Shown here: piece after piece, positions 1 to 12,437 of the stretch
Position numbering within the stretch: the stretch's first letter is position 1
Layout: each line of letters begins with the position of its first letter
Source: Mixophyes australis
Taxonomy: Eukaryota > Chordata > Amphibia > Anura > Limnodynastidae
Reading direction: 5' to 3'
Assembly: GCA_036250195.1 (NCBI GenBank)
Contig: JAVHZZ010000001.1
Coordinates: 381,655,907 to 381,719,906 of the forward strand
DNA length: 64,000 nt
The notes under the pieces: model-generated
Seen by the model: only the letters and a program-made list of their open reading frames with translations
Told to the model about the DNA's origin: nothing
The model's database searches: none
Translations under genes and position numbers: made by a program

Positions 1-676
1 TATTTCATTCACTTTGTATCTTCCATAGTTTGTGCTTGAGGCAAATGCGTCAATGTCCTTATGATTTAGTTATTCCTGCACCTAGTGAATATAACTCAAG
101 GTACTAGGTTTTAATTGTTGCAGTTTATGTAGTAATAGTAAGGGGTAGGGAAGAAGCTTTCTATTTAAAATAAGAAGCTGTATAACCTATAATACCTGTA
201 TAACCTGTAATATCTGTCGCTTTATAGACATAGCAAACATTATTCAACAGCTGTGTGATGCTATGGAAATAAGTAGATACTAAGTAAACAATTAAAACAC
301 CAAGGATTATTAGTAAATATGTATTGCTGTAAATGGCACTTTTAAGAATACAAGTTGGATATATGATTTTTGTTTCATATAAAGGAGAATTTGACACCAC
401 AAATCTTCCTACATTAGTTTGACAGTAGTGTCTTATTTTACTCTATGCGGTTGGGGAATCCTGCTCTAATTCTAAGTTTGTGGCTTTCAACTTGCTCCCA
501 TCCCCTTCCTCAAATTCTGTCACTTCAGCTCTCACATGCAAGCTTATCCTTACAAATATAATCACATGAGTCTAAAGGTCATTGCTTCCCATAACATCAG
601 TGGGAATCAATCTCCTGATATTTTCTTTGTTGTTGTGAACATTCAAATGATCTAATTAGCTACAACATGATCTATC
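1..676. other. AT-rich stretch, nothing recognised
   Basis: No coding frame with protein-like composition, no terminal repeats and no RNA motif were seen. Short open frames here look random. Confidence 0.5.
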
Positions 677-1006
677 CCCGTGATGGCTAACCTATGACAC
701 GCGTGTCACTCGTGACACGCCAAGGCAGTTTGACTGACACGCCAGGCTTGTCAGTCAAACTGTATATTTTAAGCATGCCAAACATTTTCTGTATACAGCA
801 GCCGCGAACACTTATTTGACAGCGCCGCAGCTGCTGTACAACTTCCCATCGGCGAAATGGTGCTGCTGCGCATGCGCGGTTGCAGCAGCTCCTCCCTTGT
901 ATATCTCCCGGCACTACTTCAATGGCTGGCTTCCCTGGGGCACGGTATGGCTTATAATGGATATCTGAATTATTTAATAGTAAAATAGCCTCAGATACTG
1001 GCCACA
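677..1006 (+). mobile_element. hAT-like non-autonomous transposon fragment
   Basis: A GC-rich island in AT-rich DNA starts with gtgatggctaacctatgaca, which resembles the terminal motif of vertebrate hAT elements (usually beginning CAGTG). It continues with nested tgacac/gtgtca repeats at about 697-750. No matching right-hand terminal repeat or 8-bp target duplication was found, so it is probably truncated. The family is inferred from the motif alone. Confidence 0.4.
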
Positions 1007-1092
1007 AGCAATGTTATGTAGTGTTTTTATTAATAGACCAAAGACTTCATTTCTAGTGAGCCTGCAGGGTATGCAGAGCTGTGTGATTATAT

Positions 1093-1165
1093 CTAAATAT
1101 TGTATTATAGGATTAAAAAAGTAGAGGATTCCTCTACTTTTTTAATCCTATAATATAATATTTAT
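1093..1165. repeat. Near-perfect 73-bp palindrome
   Basis: The arms are about 36 bp (1093-1128 and 1130-1165) around a single central base, with one mismatch. The centre reads gtagagga-t-tcctctac. There is effectively no loop, so it could extrude as a cruciform. It resembles a fold-back element, but no target duplication could be fixed because the flanks are AT-rich. Confidence 0.85.
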
Positions 1166-1689
1166 ATATATTGTATTATTGGCTCCTCAGATTGATAGTG
1201 TGGTGCTTGACTGTAGCATCATAGCCAAGTGCCACAGTCCCAGTGTAAGACTACCATGGAGGAGCAGCACTCCATGTGGTGGCATCACACAAGTATTAAA
1301 AACACTGGATATTATGGCATAACCATTGGAGCCTTATATAACCCATTAGGGTCACTTAATGGCAGCACAGGCCCCCATTTATTCACTCAGGATTGTTCTT
1401 TTATGTTTTTTTTTAAATGTATTGCTTGAACTATTGAGGATCAACAAAAATATAGGAATATATATTATATTGGAAGAATTTTTTCAAGTTTCTTGTAAAC
1501 TATATTGGATTAAAGCTGATAAACTATATTGGATTAAAGCTGATAAATTATGCATGAACGTGCTTTGTACTTTGTGGTTCAGTAAATTTATTTTTTTGTA
1601 GCCAGGTGTTTCTTTTGTGTTTTTTTACTTTTTTATATATAGTTGATCTGCAACCTAGGCTAAGGCAACCTGTGGCTATCTAGCTGTTG
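1166..1689. other. Unassigned AT-rich DNA with a 24-bp direct duplication
   Basis: Two adjacent copies of a 24-bp unit (1497-1520 and 1521-1544) containing tatattggattaaagctgat are the only structure seen. No coding signal. Confidence 0.5.
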
Positions 1690-2292
1690 CAAATCTATAA
1701 ATACCAAACTTGTACTGTAGTTCCATAAGCTTTCTCTGAGACCACTAGTCTGCTTTTCAGGACTCTATATTTGGGAGACTAATTATTCATCAGGATATTT
1801 AATGTACCTGTTCCACAGGTAAGGTGCCTGTTCTTTGAGTTACAGCTCTTTAGCACTCAGACGTGGATCCGTTTGCTCTCCTGCTCTATACCTATCGCAG
1901 ATTAACGCTTCTTGTCTCCAGCGACCCTGCAGCTAACCACAATGGTTTTCATACCACCCTCAGATCATCGCTCCCTGTGTCCTAGCAGACTCTGCAGCCA
2001 TTTCCAAGTGATCGCTCCTACTGCCACCCTCCTGAGCTCCAAATTTCCAGCAGCCTTCAGACCTCCATGCCTTCTTCAATCTCCATTGGATCATCACCTT
2101 TTTCTCTCTACTGGTCTCGTGTGGCACTCACTCAGAGGACCACAACCTGCGGGGCAGAGGCCGCAAAATCCACACCTCCTTGCGGGGGGTTCCTGACGAA
2201 AAACATCTGCCTCATTAGACTCTGCAATTCTGGCCTGAGTAGCGCCAAGTCAGACAGGCTTCAAGGATCCAATCATCATAGTGACTGTGACA
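1690..2292 (+). mobile_element. Probable LTR 3' portion
   Basis: The stretch is C/T-rich. Its end (about 2190-2292) resembles the end of the solo LTR at 37080-37680: a run with gcctcattagactctgcaat, then a GTGACA-type terminus at 2287-2292. The start is uncertain and no target duplication was found. Family inferred from resemblance only. Confidence 0.4.
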
Positions 2293-2678
2293 ATTACCTT
2301 CTAAGGGCATGCAGGTTATTTTATTAATCTTGACTCCAAACCCTACAAATGTAGGGTTAAATAACATGAAAATAATATTGAGAGTTATATATTATCATAA
2401 GTGTGGTAGCAGAGTGAGAATTTCATAATTCAGTTTGATTGTCGCAGTGCTTCAGAAGGTGAATTGATATTGCACAATAAATATTAATAAAATCTGTTCA
2501 TGTCAAGTGCTGCTGACAGGAATAAAACTGCATAGTGCATTAATGCAGCTTTAGCTCACACAATGCCAGAATACTGTAATATATACATATACAAACTTAA
2601 AAAAATATACTATACAGAGAGTAAAATGACACTGCAACGATTAAGTGTTATAGCTTCCAATTCATCATCCTGTACATA
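2293..2678. other. No feature seen
   Basis: AT-rich spacer between two LTR-like fragments; nothing recognised. Confidence 0.45.
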
Positions 2679-3190
2679 TGTGACAGGATGGACCGCCTAT
2701 GTGACTCTATTCCACCCTGTCTGTTGCATTGCTGGGAAATGGTTTGGCTTGCCCTGCCACCATCCCCTTTTCGTTACCCCAATTGTGCCCTCTAAACTCA
2801 GTAGGAGGGGCTTATGATGGTGCAACCACTAGGCTCCTACATCGGCACTTAAAACTGCTTCTTTCTGGGTAATTCTCGCTGCTAGGGTAACCTCTTGCTG
2901 GTACACCTGGGCTGCTATACCTGACCTCTTGCCAGATCAGGGTTGCTGTGGATGGATCGCCCCCTGGCCTATCACACTGGCCAGAGCTGCAGGTAGCAGG
3001 CAAAGCTTTGGTACTGGAATGCTGGGTCCAACCTCAGAGCAGCCGGTGAACAGTTAAGACATTCTGAAACATTTGTAAGTAGGGGGTAACACCGCCCCCT
3101 GATCCTCCCCATCCCCAACATGTCTGAGCTATTTTTAGTACCAGGATGCAATATGTTTCCCAAAAAATGGATTAAAATGCAATGCAAAGT
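2679..3190 (+). mobile_element. LTR-like fragment starting TGTGACAGG
   Basis: Composition changes abruptly at 2679 from AT-rich to C/T/G-rich, and the first bases TGTGACAGG look like an LTR 5' terminus. The 3' edge is not defined and no duplication of the preceding bases was found downstream, so this is probably a truncated LTR or another GC-richer repeat. Confidence 0.3.
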
Positions 3191-3711
3191 TCACAAAGTT
3201 TACACTAATCTGCTATATCTCAAAACCTGCTGAGTGCAGGTTTTGGGATATAGCATATTGGACAGGATCTGAGATGCAGGATAACAAGCCACACAGACAG
3301 AGAGGCATCAACCCTCGGCTGTGTATACAGGCTAAAACAGGCGTATTGGCCACTGAGATGAAAAGGTATAATTAACATGATGGACTTTCTTTAGAAAACT
3401 TTTACAAATCTAGTCAAAACATCCTGTCTCAGACGTTACAAATCAATACCTCAGAAATTAATGCAATACCAAAATATAACACAGTATAATAAAATAAGTA
3501 CATTTCTAATACACACTATCAAGAATCAGTACATTTCTAACGATATAAACCGGCACACTGTGCTAATAATTTAAATATATTATTAGAATAAGTTATGTAT
3601 AAGTGATTCAGCCACACTGTTCTATCAAAGAAAAGCCATAGGCACTTCCAATATAAGTCATGTAAGCCCTGCATCACTCAAGAAGCCATCTGTAAATGGA
3701 ATAAGTGAATT
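3191..3711. other. No feature seen
   Basis: AT-rich; nothing recognised. Confidence 0.45.
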
Positions 3712-4057
3712 GGGCAGCACGGTGGCTAAGTGGTTAGCACTTCTGCCTTACAGCACTGGGGTCATGAGTTCGAATCCCAACCATGGCCTTATCTGTAAGG
3801 AGTTTGTATGTTCTCCCCGTGTTTGTGTGGGTTTCCTCCGGGTGCTCTGGTTTCCTCCCACACGCCAAAAAAAACATACTGGTAGGTTAATTGGCTGCTA
3901 ACAAATTGACCCTAGTCTGTGTGTCTGTCTGTGTGTATGTTAGGGATTTTAGACTGTAAGTCCCAATGGGGCAGGGACTGATGTGAATGAGTTCTCTGTA
4001 CAGTGCTGCGGAATCAGTGGCGCTATATAAATAAATGGTGATGATGATGATGATGAA
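3712..4057 (+). mobile_element. V-SINE-like tRNA-headed SINE
   Basis: The head has a pol III A box (tggctaagtgg, 3723-3733) and B box (gttcgaatcc, 3768-3777). The centre (about 3800-3860) carries the gttctccccgtgt...gggtttcctccgggtgctc block typical of vertebrate V-SINEs. The 3' part ends with ggcgctatataaataaa followed by (TGA)n. The sequence tgaatt flanks both ends (3706-3711 and about 4053-4058), a likely short target duplication. The ending closely resembles that of the LINE fragment at 47268-48025, so a LINE of that type could have mobilised it. Confidence 0.85.
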
Positions 4058-7000
4058 TTGCCAGGGTGTATATTTTTAACACTGATAATAACGCTATACC
4101 AATGAGCAGGTAAATATTGTGTGCACAAATGGTCAGTTGAGGCTATCATGGAAGAAACCTAGTAATGCCAGCCCTCTACTGTCAGAGCATGCATTCAGTG
4201 TTGCTGTCAAAAATATAACTGAAATAGGAAGTCACAAATGTTCTGAGTATACACAAAGCTGGCAATTGCACATTAAAGTTCTATTTCAGCTCTCACTTAT
4301 AGAATTGGCTCGCCAGGTCCATCTCAATGACTGACCCCAAAGCAGCTACATGGGCTGATCCAGAGGAAGTTCAACAACTAGGCCATAGCAGTATAATATA
4401 ATAGACACTGTAAATCAATTTGAAAAACAGTAGAGCAACAGAAGAATCAGACCTGGACCTCATTACCTTCATCAAAGGTATCTTGGTATTATAACTGTAA
4501 GTATGCATTTCCTAATTATTTTATTTTTAATGGGTGCATGGGAGAATGGAAGAAAGAGTGACATTTTCAAATCTCCAACCTACCTTATGTTATATATACA
4601 CTCGCCCTACTGTTGCAGTCTACCAAAGAGTACATAAAAATGCCCTATACATTTTATATTCAGTCCTAAATAATACAATTCTTCAGACAATGATCTCGAG
4701 CATGAGAAATCATAAATATAACTGCACAGCCACTGAGAGCTAATTTGTGATGGGAGCTCTTTAATGAACAAGTTAAGAGGCATCTTTGAAGGTTTTTAAT
4801 TTTCCAAAGACAATGATTATTTACAGATGAAAATATAAAAATGGTTAATTAATTATAACTTCAGTTTACTAAACAACTCTCACTGCATCATGGCTGTGAA
4901 TAGCCCTAGTGCTATCAGCACGGAGCTGCTAAACTCATTTGTTTGTGACCACAATCCATCTTGGGAACTCAATCTAGTTCTTCTGACTGGTCTAAGGCTT
5001 GTTTGATACTATGGCTGAGGGTTTCCCTACTATACTGCAATCAGCCTGGGCTGGCATAGTCTAGTGCTGGTATTGGCAGTTTTGAGAGGACACACTTTTC
5101 TTCTCACTGGTTTTGCCAATACCAACCTAGGCTGGCAACAGTAGGGCTGGTTTAGTCTTATTTATTTTTCAGCCTTATTATAGCCTTTCAGCATATTATA
5201 TGCTTAAAGCGTATCATATGCTATCAATGAACTATGCTGTATCACACGTTTCTTAGGACACGTGCAGCTCTGAATAGAAAGTAAAATATGTATTTTAAAT
5301 ATATGTGGATGGAATTTACGTTTACATTTCCAGTGTAAATTGTGTCCGGCTCTACATAAGGCGCTGAGTTGTTATTAATAAATATTGATATCTGCAATCA
5401 TTTGATATTCCTGAATTATGTTTGATAATTTACTCACTATCTAGTCTGGATTAAATCTTATTTTTTGAGTGCCCAAAAAATAAATTGCTTATTCCAGATA
5501 TAGAAATAGAAAGTACTGATAGCATATGAAGAGTAACTGATCCATCTAATCTGCTCACGTTTTTCATTTAATGAATGAAACATAATAATTTCATTAAAAA
5601 TATCATAAAGAAAATAAGTGCATTTAAATAATTATGATGAGTTGCTTTCTTCCATAGCCTTGTTCACCTTGGCAACAGTTTAGTTAAGTAGGTCATGGCA
5701 AGCAATCTGTATAATTTGAAGTATAAAGAAATTGCAGTGACATCAGTAATATTGCGAACTTTTTAAACATGCAATGAAAATATTTCCATAGAATGTATGT
5801 GAAAACATAATATACTACACTATAAATTGTACATAATAGAAGCTGAAAACAAGAATAGGAATCTCTGGATTCAATAGTGGATAGTGACTTCATATGCATA
5901 TAGCACAGGCTATAGAAGAGTACACGATCAATGTGAAACCTTGAATGTAAAGAATGTAAAGAATCCTACATCTATGTTTCAACTAAATGTTTTATAATAT
6001 TCTATGCATATGAATAATAGAAGCTTAATGTATGATAGGATAAAGAAAAACGGTGCATATAAAATACACACAACTATGATTAAATTGTTTAAAGCACAAC
6101 CTCATTTAAAAAAAAAAATCACATTTGTTTAATGTAAATATTAAGAGAAAAGTAAACAATTATATTTATGTTGCATCACTAACATCAACTACAGAAGTCT
6201 CTACAATGCTGCTACTAAATTGTAGTTCATTTCAATTCTGCAAGCATAGAGCTTTTATTTCTGTCCCATAACCTCCCATAACTGCTGATAAAGTTTTCTT
6301 GTTTATCTTTGTTATCTGTGATAATTCTCTCACAATACAAACATCTTGGGGGCATTATATCATGTCATTAGGGAGCAGACTCACATATTTGGTGGTATGA
6401 ATAGAACAAAAGTTTGACACTATAAAAGACAGTAGAGAAAGTGCAGGTGGTCACAAGCGCCACAGTATGTGTCAAATAAGCTACATTTGTAACAGTACCC
6501 TACATAGATTATAATGGGCAAGAAAATGTACAGATTTAGTTTGCTCATTGCCTGTAAGAATATAATAATAGTAATAATAAGAATAAGAAAATAATGCATT
6601 ATACATAAAGCAAAAGGGAGACAGCTTTACCAAGTCATGTTAGAAGAATTATATATTTGAAACAGAAGGTCTGAGGGCCTTCTTTGCTCTAGTTGACAAT
6701 CAGATTAACTATATGCATATTTATACAAGTGAACATGGTCATTTTAAAACTACAATTCAGACAGCTTTTGTGTACATATTAGCAGCGACAAATATAATTT
6801 AAAGGGTTTATTGCTTTCTGCATTTACATAAGAACATAATTTGTGAGGTTCAAAAATGACACAAGTCTGTTGAGTTCAATCTTTTATCATTTCTAACCAT
6901 TTAGATGTAGAAAAGGCAAACAAACTCCACAGTAAAGCATCTGCCAATTAACCTCACAGGAGGAAAACTAAAATCCTTACTGACCCCATAAATGGTACTC

Positions 7001-7272
7001 AGATTAAGTCCCTGAATTAATCACCTCATTTGTGTATATTAGTAGGTATAGCTACAAATATAATTTCTTATAAGAAAGGCATACAATCAATGTTTTAAAT
7101 ATGAGATCTCATTTGCATTGACTATCACAATTTGACCACTTTTACAGTGTAAATTTGCTATCTATATTGATAAAATAAACCCCTTTACCTTGGTTGATGG
7201 TGGATGTTCTCTTGCCAGATGCACAATCCTGAATATATAAGTTCAGATACCACTATCAAATATATTTGCATA
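4058..7272. other. Long AT-rich stretch without recognised features
   Basis: No coding frame, terminal repeats or RNA motif were recognised over about 3.2 kb. Short A- and T-runs and small direct repeats occur. It may hold unrecognisable old repeats. Confidence 0.5.
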
Positions 7273-7277
7273 CTGTA

Positions 7278-8237
7278 TGTGAAGATACGTGGTTCCCAAA
7301 TCACTCAGACACGGTATTAGAGGAGAAATAGAAGGATGATTTATCCTGCAGAACAGGATTAAATAGAGCATGGCCCCCTTAATGATAGCAGGTCCAACAA
7401 GTGAGGAAATCAGTTCAAATAAATCCAGTGAGATATGTGCAGCACGGCCCCCTTAAAAATAGCAGGCCCAACAAGTGAGGAAATCAGTCCCAATAAATAC
7501 AGTGGGATATGTTCCATAGCAAATCTCTGGCAGAGCATCACCTCTTGGCCAAAGTCAGTCACCCTCACCCTCAGCTCCCTCCCAGGGTAGCCTCTTTTAT
7601 CGCTTCATAATCCCCAGGGGATCTCCTGCCCAGGGGAGTTGCAAAAGGTCTCGATTGGTGGGCTTCTCACACTATCCAGTCCCCTCCCCTACCTTCCCCA
7701 GGTGTCTTCCCTCAGGTGACCCCTGCTGGGTCCGGCTTCTGGCTGTCTGTAAAGCTCACTAGTAGACAATAGGGAGCAAATGAAGGAACAATGGCAGCTT
7801 CACTCAACTCCTGAGTGTTCCCTGTGGAGGGGGAATTTAACTCCTGAAGTGCTTTTCCATGGAGATGTTACATTTCGACACAATAACCTTTATATTGAGA
7901 CATTGTTCTGATTTCAAACCAAATCTAAGCCACACCTCATAACAATGGATATTTGAGACACATGATAATTACCTTAGCTAACAGAAGCTAAATTACTTCT
8001 GCTGTCCTGTTATTTTCAAACAATATGGCAATATTCTTTATATTTCTAATACATACAATATTGCAGGTAATAGCAAGGCCAAAATGTACCCGATAACATG
8101 AAATAATAATACACATAATACACAGATGCTCTGGTGTATATACTTAGACTGGTCCAAGGATTAAAAAGTACATTAAACTGTAAGAAACGGGTGATGAATT
8201 AAAAGTCCTCAGTCCAATAGTACCCCGTTTCGTGACA
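7278..8237 (-). mobile_element. Solo LTR (960 bp) with perfect 5-bp TSD
   Basis: The element starts TGTGAAG and ends CGTGACA, with TG...CA termini. It is bounded by the identical 5-mer ctgta at 7273-7277 and 8238-8242. No retroviral genes lie next to it, so it is a solo LTR. On the minus strand it starts TGTCACGAAACGGGG, a typical LTR opening, which is why that strand is given. It contains two diverged ~75-bp direct repeats (about 7370-7445 and 7447-7520). The target duplication size fits Ty3/gypsy or related elements. Confidence 0.75.
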
Positions 8238-8242
8238 CTGTA

Positions 8243-9150
8243 TATTATTTAGATCACCTCAGAGGTGCCTTTTTCCAACTTCCTCCCACAAATCTAGTCT
8301 TTCTTTATCCAATATACTAGCCTTGGCTTGCTATTAAAGACTAACTCTACTAAAAAGTAACAATAAACAGTTTTGGGTGGAAGTATTACTTATGGCGCTC
8401 TGTGAACCCAGCAATTCAGTAGAAAATTCTGCAAGCTAACTAGTTAGCTTTCATTGTTCCCAAAGGAAACTCAGCTTGGTTAGTGTATCAGGCACTTTCT
8501 GAGATAACCAGCCCACCCCTCTAGCCCTCTCAGCAACTCTACAGGCCAATCACAATGCAAATTAATTCTGACGATATCGAAAATATATATACATTTACAA
8601 ACTAGGCCAACTGATTACTGTCACCAGGCCCATCCATAAGATCCTGAGCATGGCCTAAATGCATCTCAGCTTCAGTAAAGATTTTTTCTCCTCCAGCTGT
8701 TCTTATTTGGAGTCGCCAAAGCCCCTGCCAAAGAACATCTTATTCATGCGAATTTTAACAACTACCTGACACTGTGTTGATATTCAGCTTATTGCTTAGT
8801 TATTAAAATGCTTAATGGTTGATGCTCTTATCTTAAATAGCCGCTCTTATCCTCTTAAAATTTACCTTAAATAATTGACACTAGACATAATAGCAAAGTA
8901 CTTGGTATACAGAATGACACTTTAAATAGGCGCTGATGTTAAATCATAGAAGAGAAACATTGGGTATGCAAATGTAAGAGTACGGAAGTCAGATATATAC
9001 TTTTGTAGTCATATATATCGCGGCAATATGTTTTTTAACCATGTGGAATTATAACAGCTAAATAAGAGGTAAGACATATTTATATCCTTTGAGACACCGA
9101 TTTTTGGTATTTATATTTTTACTGTAAGTTTATTGGAGAGGCCCTTTTTG
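8243..9150. other. No feature seen
   Basis: AT-rich DNA between the solo LTR and the TATA/hammerhead-like module; nothing recognised. Confidence 0.45.
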
Positions 9151-9156
9151 TGATAC

Positions 9157-9231
9157 TATAAAAAGGGGTCAATTATTCTTTCCTACTATACACCTTGAAA
9201 AAGACCCCCTGAGGGTCAAAACGCGTTGGTG
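9157..9231 (+). ncRNA. TATA box plus hammerhead-like motif, copy 1
   Basis: TATAAAAAGG starts at 9157. Thirty-four bases on, at 9191, a compact fold begins: stem I CACC/GGTG (9191-9194 with 9228-9231), core TTGAAAAA (9195-9202), stem II GACCC/GGGTC (9203-9207 with 9213-9217), then AAAACGCGTT. The order matches a type I hammerhead (CUGANGA, stem II, GAAA, very short stem III). Deviations are C-to-T at the first core base, G-to-A changes in both core strands, and one extra A before stem II. Hammerhead variants of this kind are known from Penelope-like elements. This copy is probably decayed. Confidence 0.5.
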
Positions 9232-10554
9232 GAGACTGGTATTCTTGGTTTTGATTATCAGATTTGTATGCGGCGGTTCATTCCTTGTTTTGAACTAAAG
9301 ATCTTGTTACGTGTATTGATCAACATCTTTTTCTGGTAAGCAGCCAATATACCTGTCTAGGATTTATACATATATGTTTTTATTATTATATCCAATAAAA
9401 ATCCATAAAAGGATAATGCACTATGGAATTTTTATTTCTCTTTTTTACATATGATGTGATGAGGATCTTGAGGATTTGAAGAGGATACTACATGATAAAT
9501 TGGATGTTGGTCCACACCACACATAGATGTCCCATAGGAACTTCATTTATATGATTTGGGGACATATGGATTTTACTATTGATATTCATTCTCTCAATTC
9601 TTTTCCTTTTTCTGGATATGTAATTTAATTTCTTTTGAGCCATAACGGTATTTTAGTCTCTATTTTGTGTGTATGTCACACAATAATTTTTTATAAAGTC
9701 AATTTATTTTGTTTTTTTTCAGTCGTTGGTATAATTTTTATAGATAACCTATTAGGAGAAAAGTTCTGTAGTGTGTACCCATTATAGAGAGGTGCACCTT
9801 AGCTATGAACACAACCTCAGCTTTTAATTTCCCTCATGCTTAACTAGACATTTGTGGGCACCATAGTTAAGTTTGTTAAGGTTAAATGTCATAGCCTCAA
9901 TGGTGAAAAACTCACATATGCACATGGGACAGCTGTGGTCTTATACTAGTCATACCCTTGTGCTGCTTTACTATTTGCTTTCAAGCACTTATTCCATAAG
10001 TCAAATGTTTCCAGCCCTCACCTTAATTTGGCACAAGAGGTACTTCTTAAAAAATATGGTTTTTATCAGTGTTTTCTGTTAATACCCCATACAATATTTT
10101 AGATTTAGCTTGCTCAGTGTAAATATCATATTATTAAGAGAAACATTGATTATTTTTGTCTTTCATGCATATGTGTAGTGAAATATAAATATTGAGATTA
10201 GAGAGTTTACAAATTGCTTTACCTTTTATAGTGAGAAATAAATAAAAATATGATGTAACCATCACCCAATTCACTCTATTGGTCTAATCTTTTTTTAAGT
10301 GACATAGAGCAATGGACCAGGAGATCCTTTTCATATACAGAATATTACCCATAGCATAAATAGTATAACAATATTTATTAACAATATTCTGTTGGCCTTA
10401 ATACATAGTCTTTTTATCCTTATATCTTCTGTATCATTTAATTCAACACATAGACTATAGTAATAGCAAAATGCAGGTCTTGGGAAAAATGTTATACTTT
10501 TGGCATGTTGCCAAATAGGCTAAAATACATAGTAAACAGACTGATTAATTTTGC

Positions 10555-10555
<1 letters not shown>
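9232..10555. other. Possible leader of the upstream module, otherwise unassigned
   Basis: About 200 bp after the hammerhead-like motif look non-coding and T-rich, with an aataaa-like site near 9400. This could be the rest of a Penelope-like 5' region. Beyond that nothing was recognised. Confidence 0.35.

Positions 10556-10556
<1 letters not shown>

Positions 10557-10600
<44 letters not shown>
10557..10600. repeat. (TA)n microsatellite
   Basis: Uninterrupted TA dinucleotide tract ending exactly where the next dispersed repeat begins. Confidence 0.95.
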
Positions 10601-10603
<3 letters not shown>

Positions 10604-11230
10604 GGGTGTGCACCGGCCATTTTTAGTGTTTTGGGTTTTGAGTTCTGATTAGCTTGAGGTTTTGGGTTCTGATTTGTTTTGCCAAAACACCCGACGAAAG
10701 GTTTTGGTTCTGATTTAGGGTTTTGGGTTCTGATTTTTTATCAAAAAAGCATAAAAAGTGCTAAAATCCAGTTTTTGGGTTTTTTTTAACACTCCTACGC
10801 TATTATTAACCTCAATAACATTCAATAACAATCATTTCCAGTCTATTCTGAACACCTCACACCTCACAATATTGTTTTTAGGCCAAAAGGTTGCACCGAG
10901 GTAGCTGGATGTCTAAGCTAAGCGACACAAGTGGGAGCACAAACACGTGGCCCAACACGTGGCAGGATCAGTGAACTTATATAGCAGTACCACTGGACTT
11001 ATACGGCAGGATCAGTGCCTTGCTTGCAGTCTCCTAGGTAATGCAAATAATCTGTACAAATATGCACACAGGGGCATGGCCAGTAAAATTCCTTTATACT
11101 GCAGGAACAGTGAACGTAGTTAAATATTGCAGTACTAATATTTCTGGACTGCAGGAACAGTGAACGTAGTTAGATAATGCAGTAGAATTTTTTTATACTT
11201 TTTTTTATAATTTATTTATAATTTTTTTTA
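10601..11230. repeat. Dispersed repeat with ggttttgggttctgattt units
   Basis: It begins directly at the end of a (TA)n tract. The first 150 bp hold several imperfect copies of an ~18-bp motif (ggttttgggttctgattt). Further on, a ~55-bp segment containing ctgcaggaacagtgaacgta is repeated at about 11098 and 11150, then a run of AT-rich taatttttttata repeats. It looks like a non-autonomous element, but no coding sequence or terminal repeat identifies the family. Confidence 0.5.
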
Positions 11231-12055
11231 ATAATTTTTTTATAATTTTTTTATAACAATGGACTTAGCAGGACAGAGCCCCATGATTTCTGTGCGCTGT
11301 ATGTTTAATATGCTATTGAATGACTAATTTGCTTTGCCATGCGTCTCATACTACTAGATTGCAACCTCACTTTGTTTATCCTCTCTCTTTACGTCATTAA
11401 ATAATTAGCTCTTTGACTCAAGATCTCCCATCGTAACAAATTTTTTTTTTTAAACTGGCCCTCATAACTGCAGATTTGATGTTGCTCTCTTATTATACAA
11501 TCTGATTGTAAGCTCTTATGGCTAGATTACATGGTGTATGTAGTGATGGAGAGATCATTGTAGAACGTTAAGCGGCAGTCTGTCAACGTGTATGTTTACT
11601 GACTTAGGGCTATCACACAACCTACTGTGCGTTTTATTTTGTAACCTGAACTCCTATTTGTATGGCCAGGTGCACAAATTAAGTGTAATTAGTGAATCCT
11701 CTGCACGTCCTCCAGAGATTTCTGTGCTAGTGAGTTTCAAATAATCGCTGATAGCACTAAAAATTATGAAGTGCTAATGTATTTCCTTCCACCAGGAGCA
11801 AGAGCGAGAACATATATCGTTTCCTGCTGAGAAATCCCTAACCTTCTGTAAATGCTGCACGTACTGTAGCTATGCACTGCAGCATAGAACTCCAGTGTCA
11901 TCATGTTTCATATATTCAGAAGCCTTGTTCTGACCGTTATTTATTTTAATTAGAAAATATTTAGCAAATATGATTAATGGATTACAGTTCAACCACCGTA
12001 TATTCTCAGAGACTATATAATTTGCTGTTACTTACGTTTGTACATTTTAACAAAC
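11231..12055. other. No feature seen
   Basis: Moderately AT-rich DNA; nothing recognised. Confidence 0.45.
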
Positions 12056-12269
12056 TTCTTCTTCCCTGATCTGAGCCCGACTGAAGATGGCGGCGGCAAG
12101 CGGTGAATTTTTACAATCCGAGTCTCGCGAGAATCCGACGGCAGGATTTGGAGCTCAGCCTCGCTTTCAGTGTTTCTCCCCGCCGGAAATACCCGAACAG
12201 TGCTCGGATCGCCCTCGGATCTGCACTGTTCGGGTGGGCTCGGATTGCGATAATCTGAGCCCGCTCATC

Positions 12270-12273
<4 letters not shown>
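12056..12273 (-). repeat. GC-rich dispersed repeat butted to (TA)n
   Basis: A CpG-containing block with internally repetitive cgaacagtgc/gctcggat words in both orientations (for example 12195-12260), plus ctgagcccg at both ends (about 12070 and 12256). It ends at gctcatctctaatatata, running into a (TA)n tract. The opposed repeats suggest a small inverted-repeat element. Family unknown. Confidence 0.5.

Positions 12274-12331
<58 letters not shown>
12274..12331. repeat. (TA)n microsatellite
   Basis: Pure TA dinucleotide tract between the GC-rich repeat and the U2-headed LINE fragment. Confidence 0.95.
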
Positions 12332-12336
<5 letters not shown>

Positions 12337-12381
12337 TCCAAAAGGAAATGCAGTGAAATCACATAGTTTAAACCGTGCACG

Positions 12382-12437
12382 ATCGCTTCTCTGCCTTTTG
12401 GCTAAGATCAAGTGTAGTATCTGTTCTTATCAGTTTA
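12382..12437 (+). pseudogene. U2 snRNA 5' fragment (first 56 nt)
   Basis: The segment matches nucleotides 1-56 of vertebrate U2 snRNA with one mismatch at position 11, including the branch-point-recognition region tgtagta. At 12438 the match ends abruptly and unrelated LINE sequence follows; the rest of U2 (Sm site, 3' stem-loops) is absent. No U2 distal or proximal promoter element was seen in the (TA)-rich upstream flank, so this is not a functional U2 gene. Confidence 0.9.

Noticed and set aside
3723..3778. tRNA-like A and B boxes that could suggest a tRNA gene
   Set aside because: They sit at the head of a SINE whose body and tail are shared with 41489-41854, and no cloverleaf or terminator follows.
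9191..9231. Rho-independent terminator-like hairpin (gaccc...gggtc)
   Set aside because: Not relevant to a eukaryotic genome; the hairpin is stem II of the hammerhead-like motif seen at two other loci.
12382..12437. Functional U2 snRNA gene
   Set aside because: Only 56 of about 190 nt are present, with no Sm site, 3' box or snRNA promoter elements.
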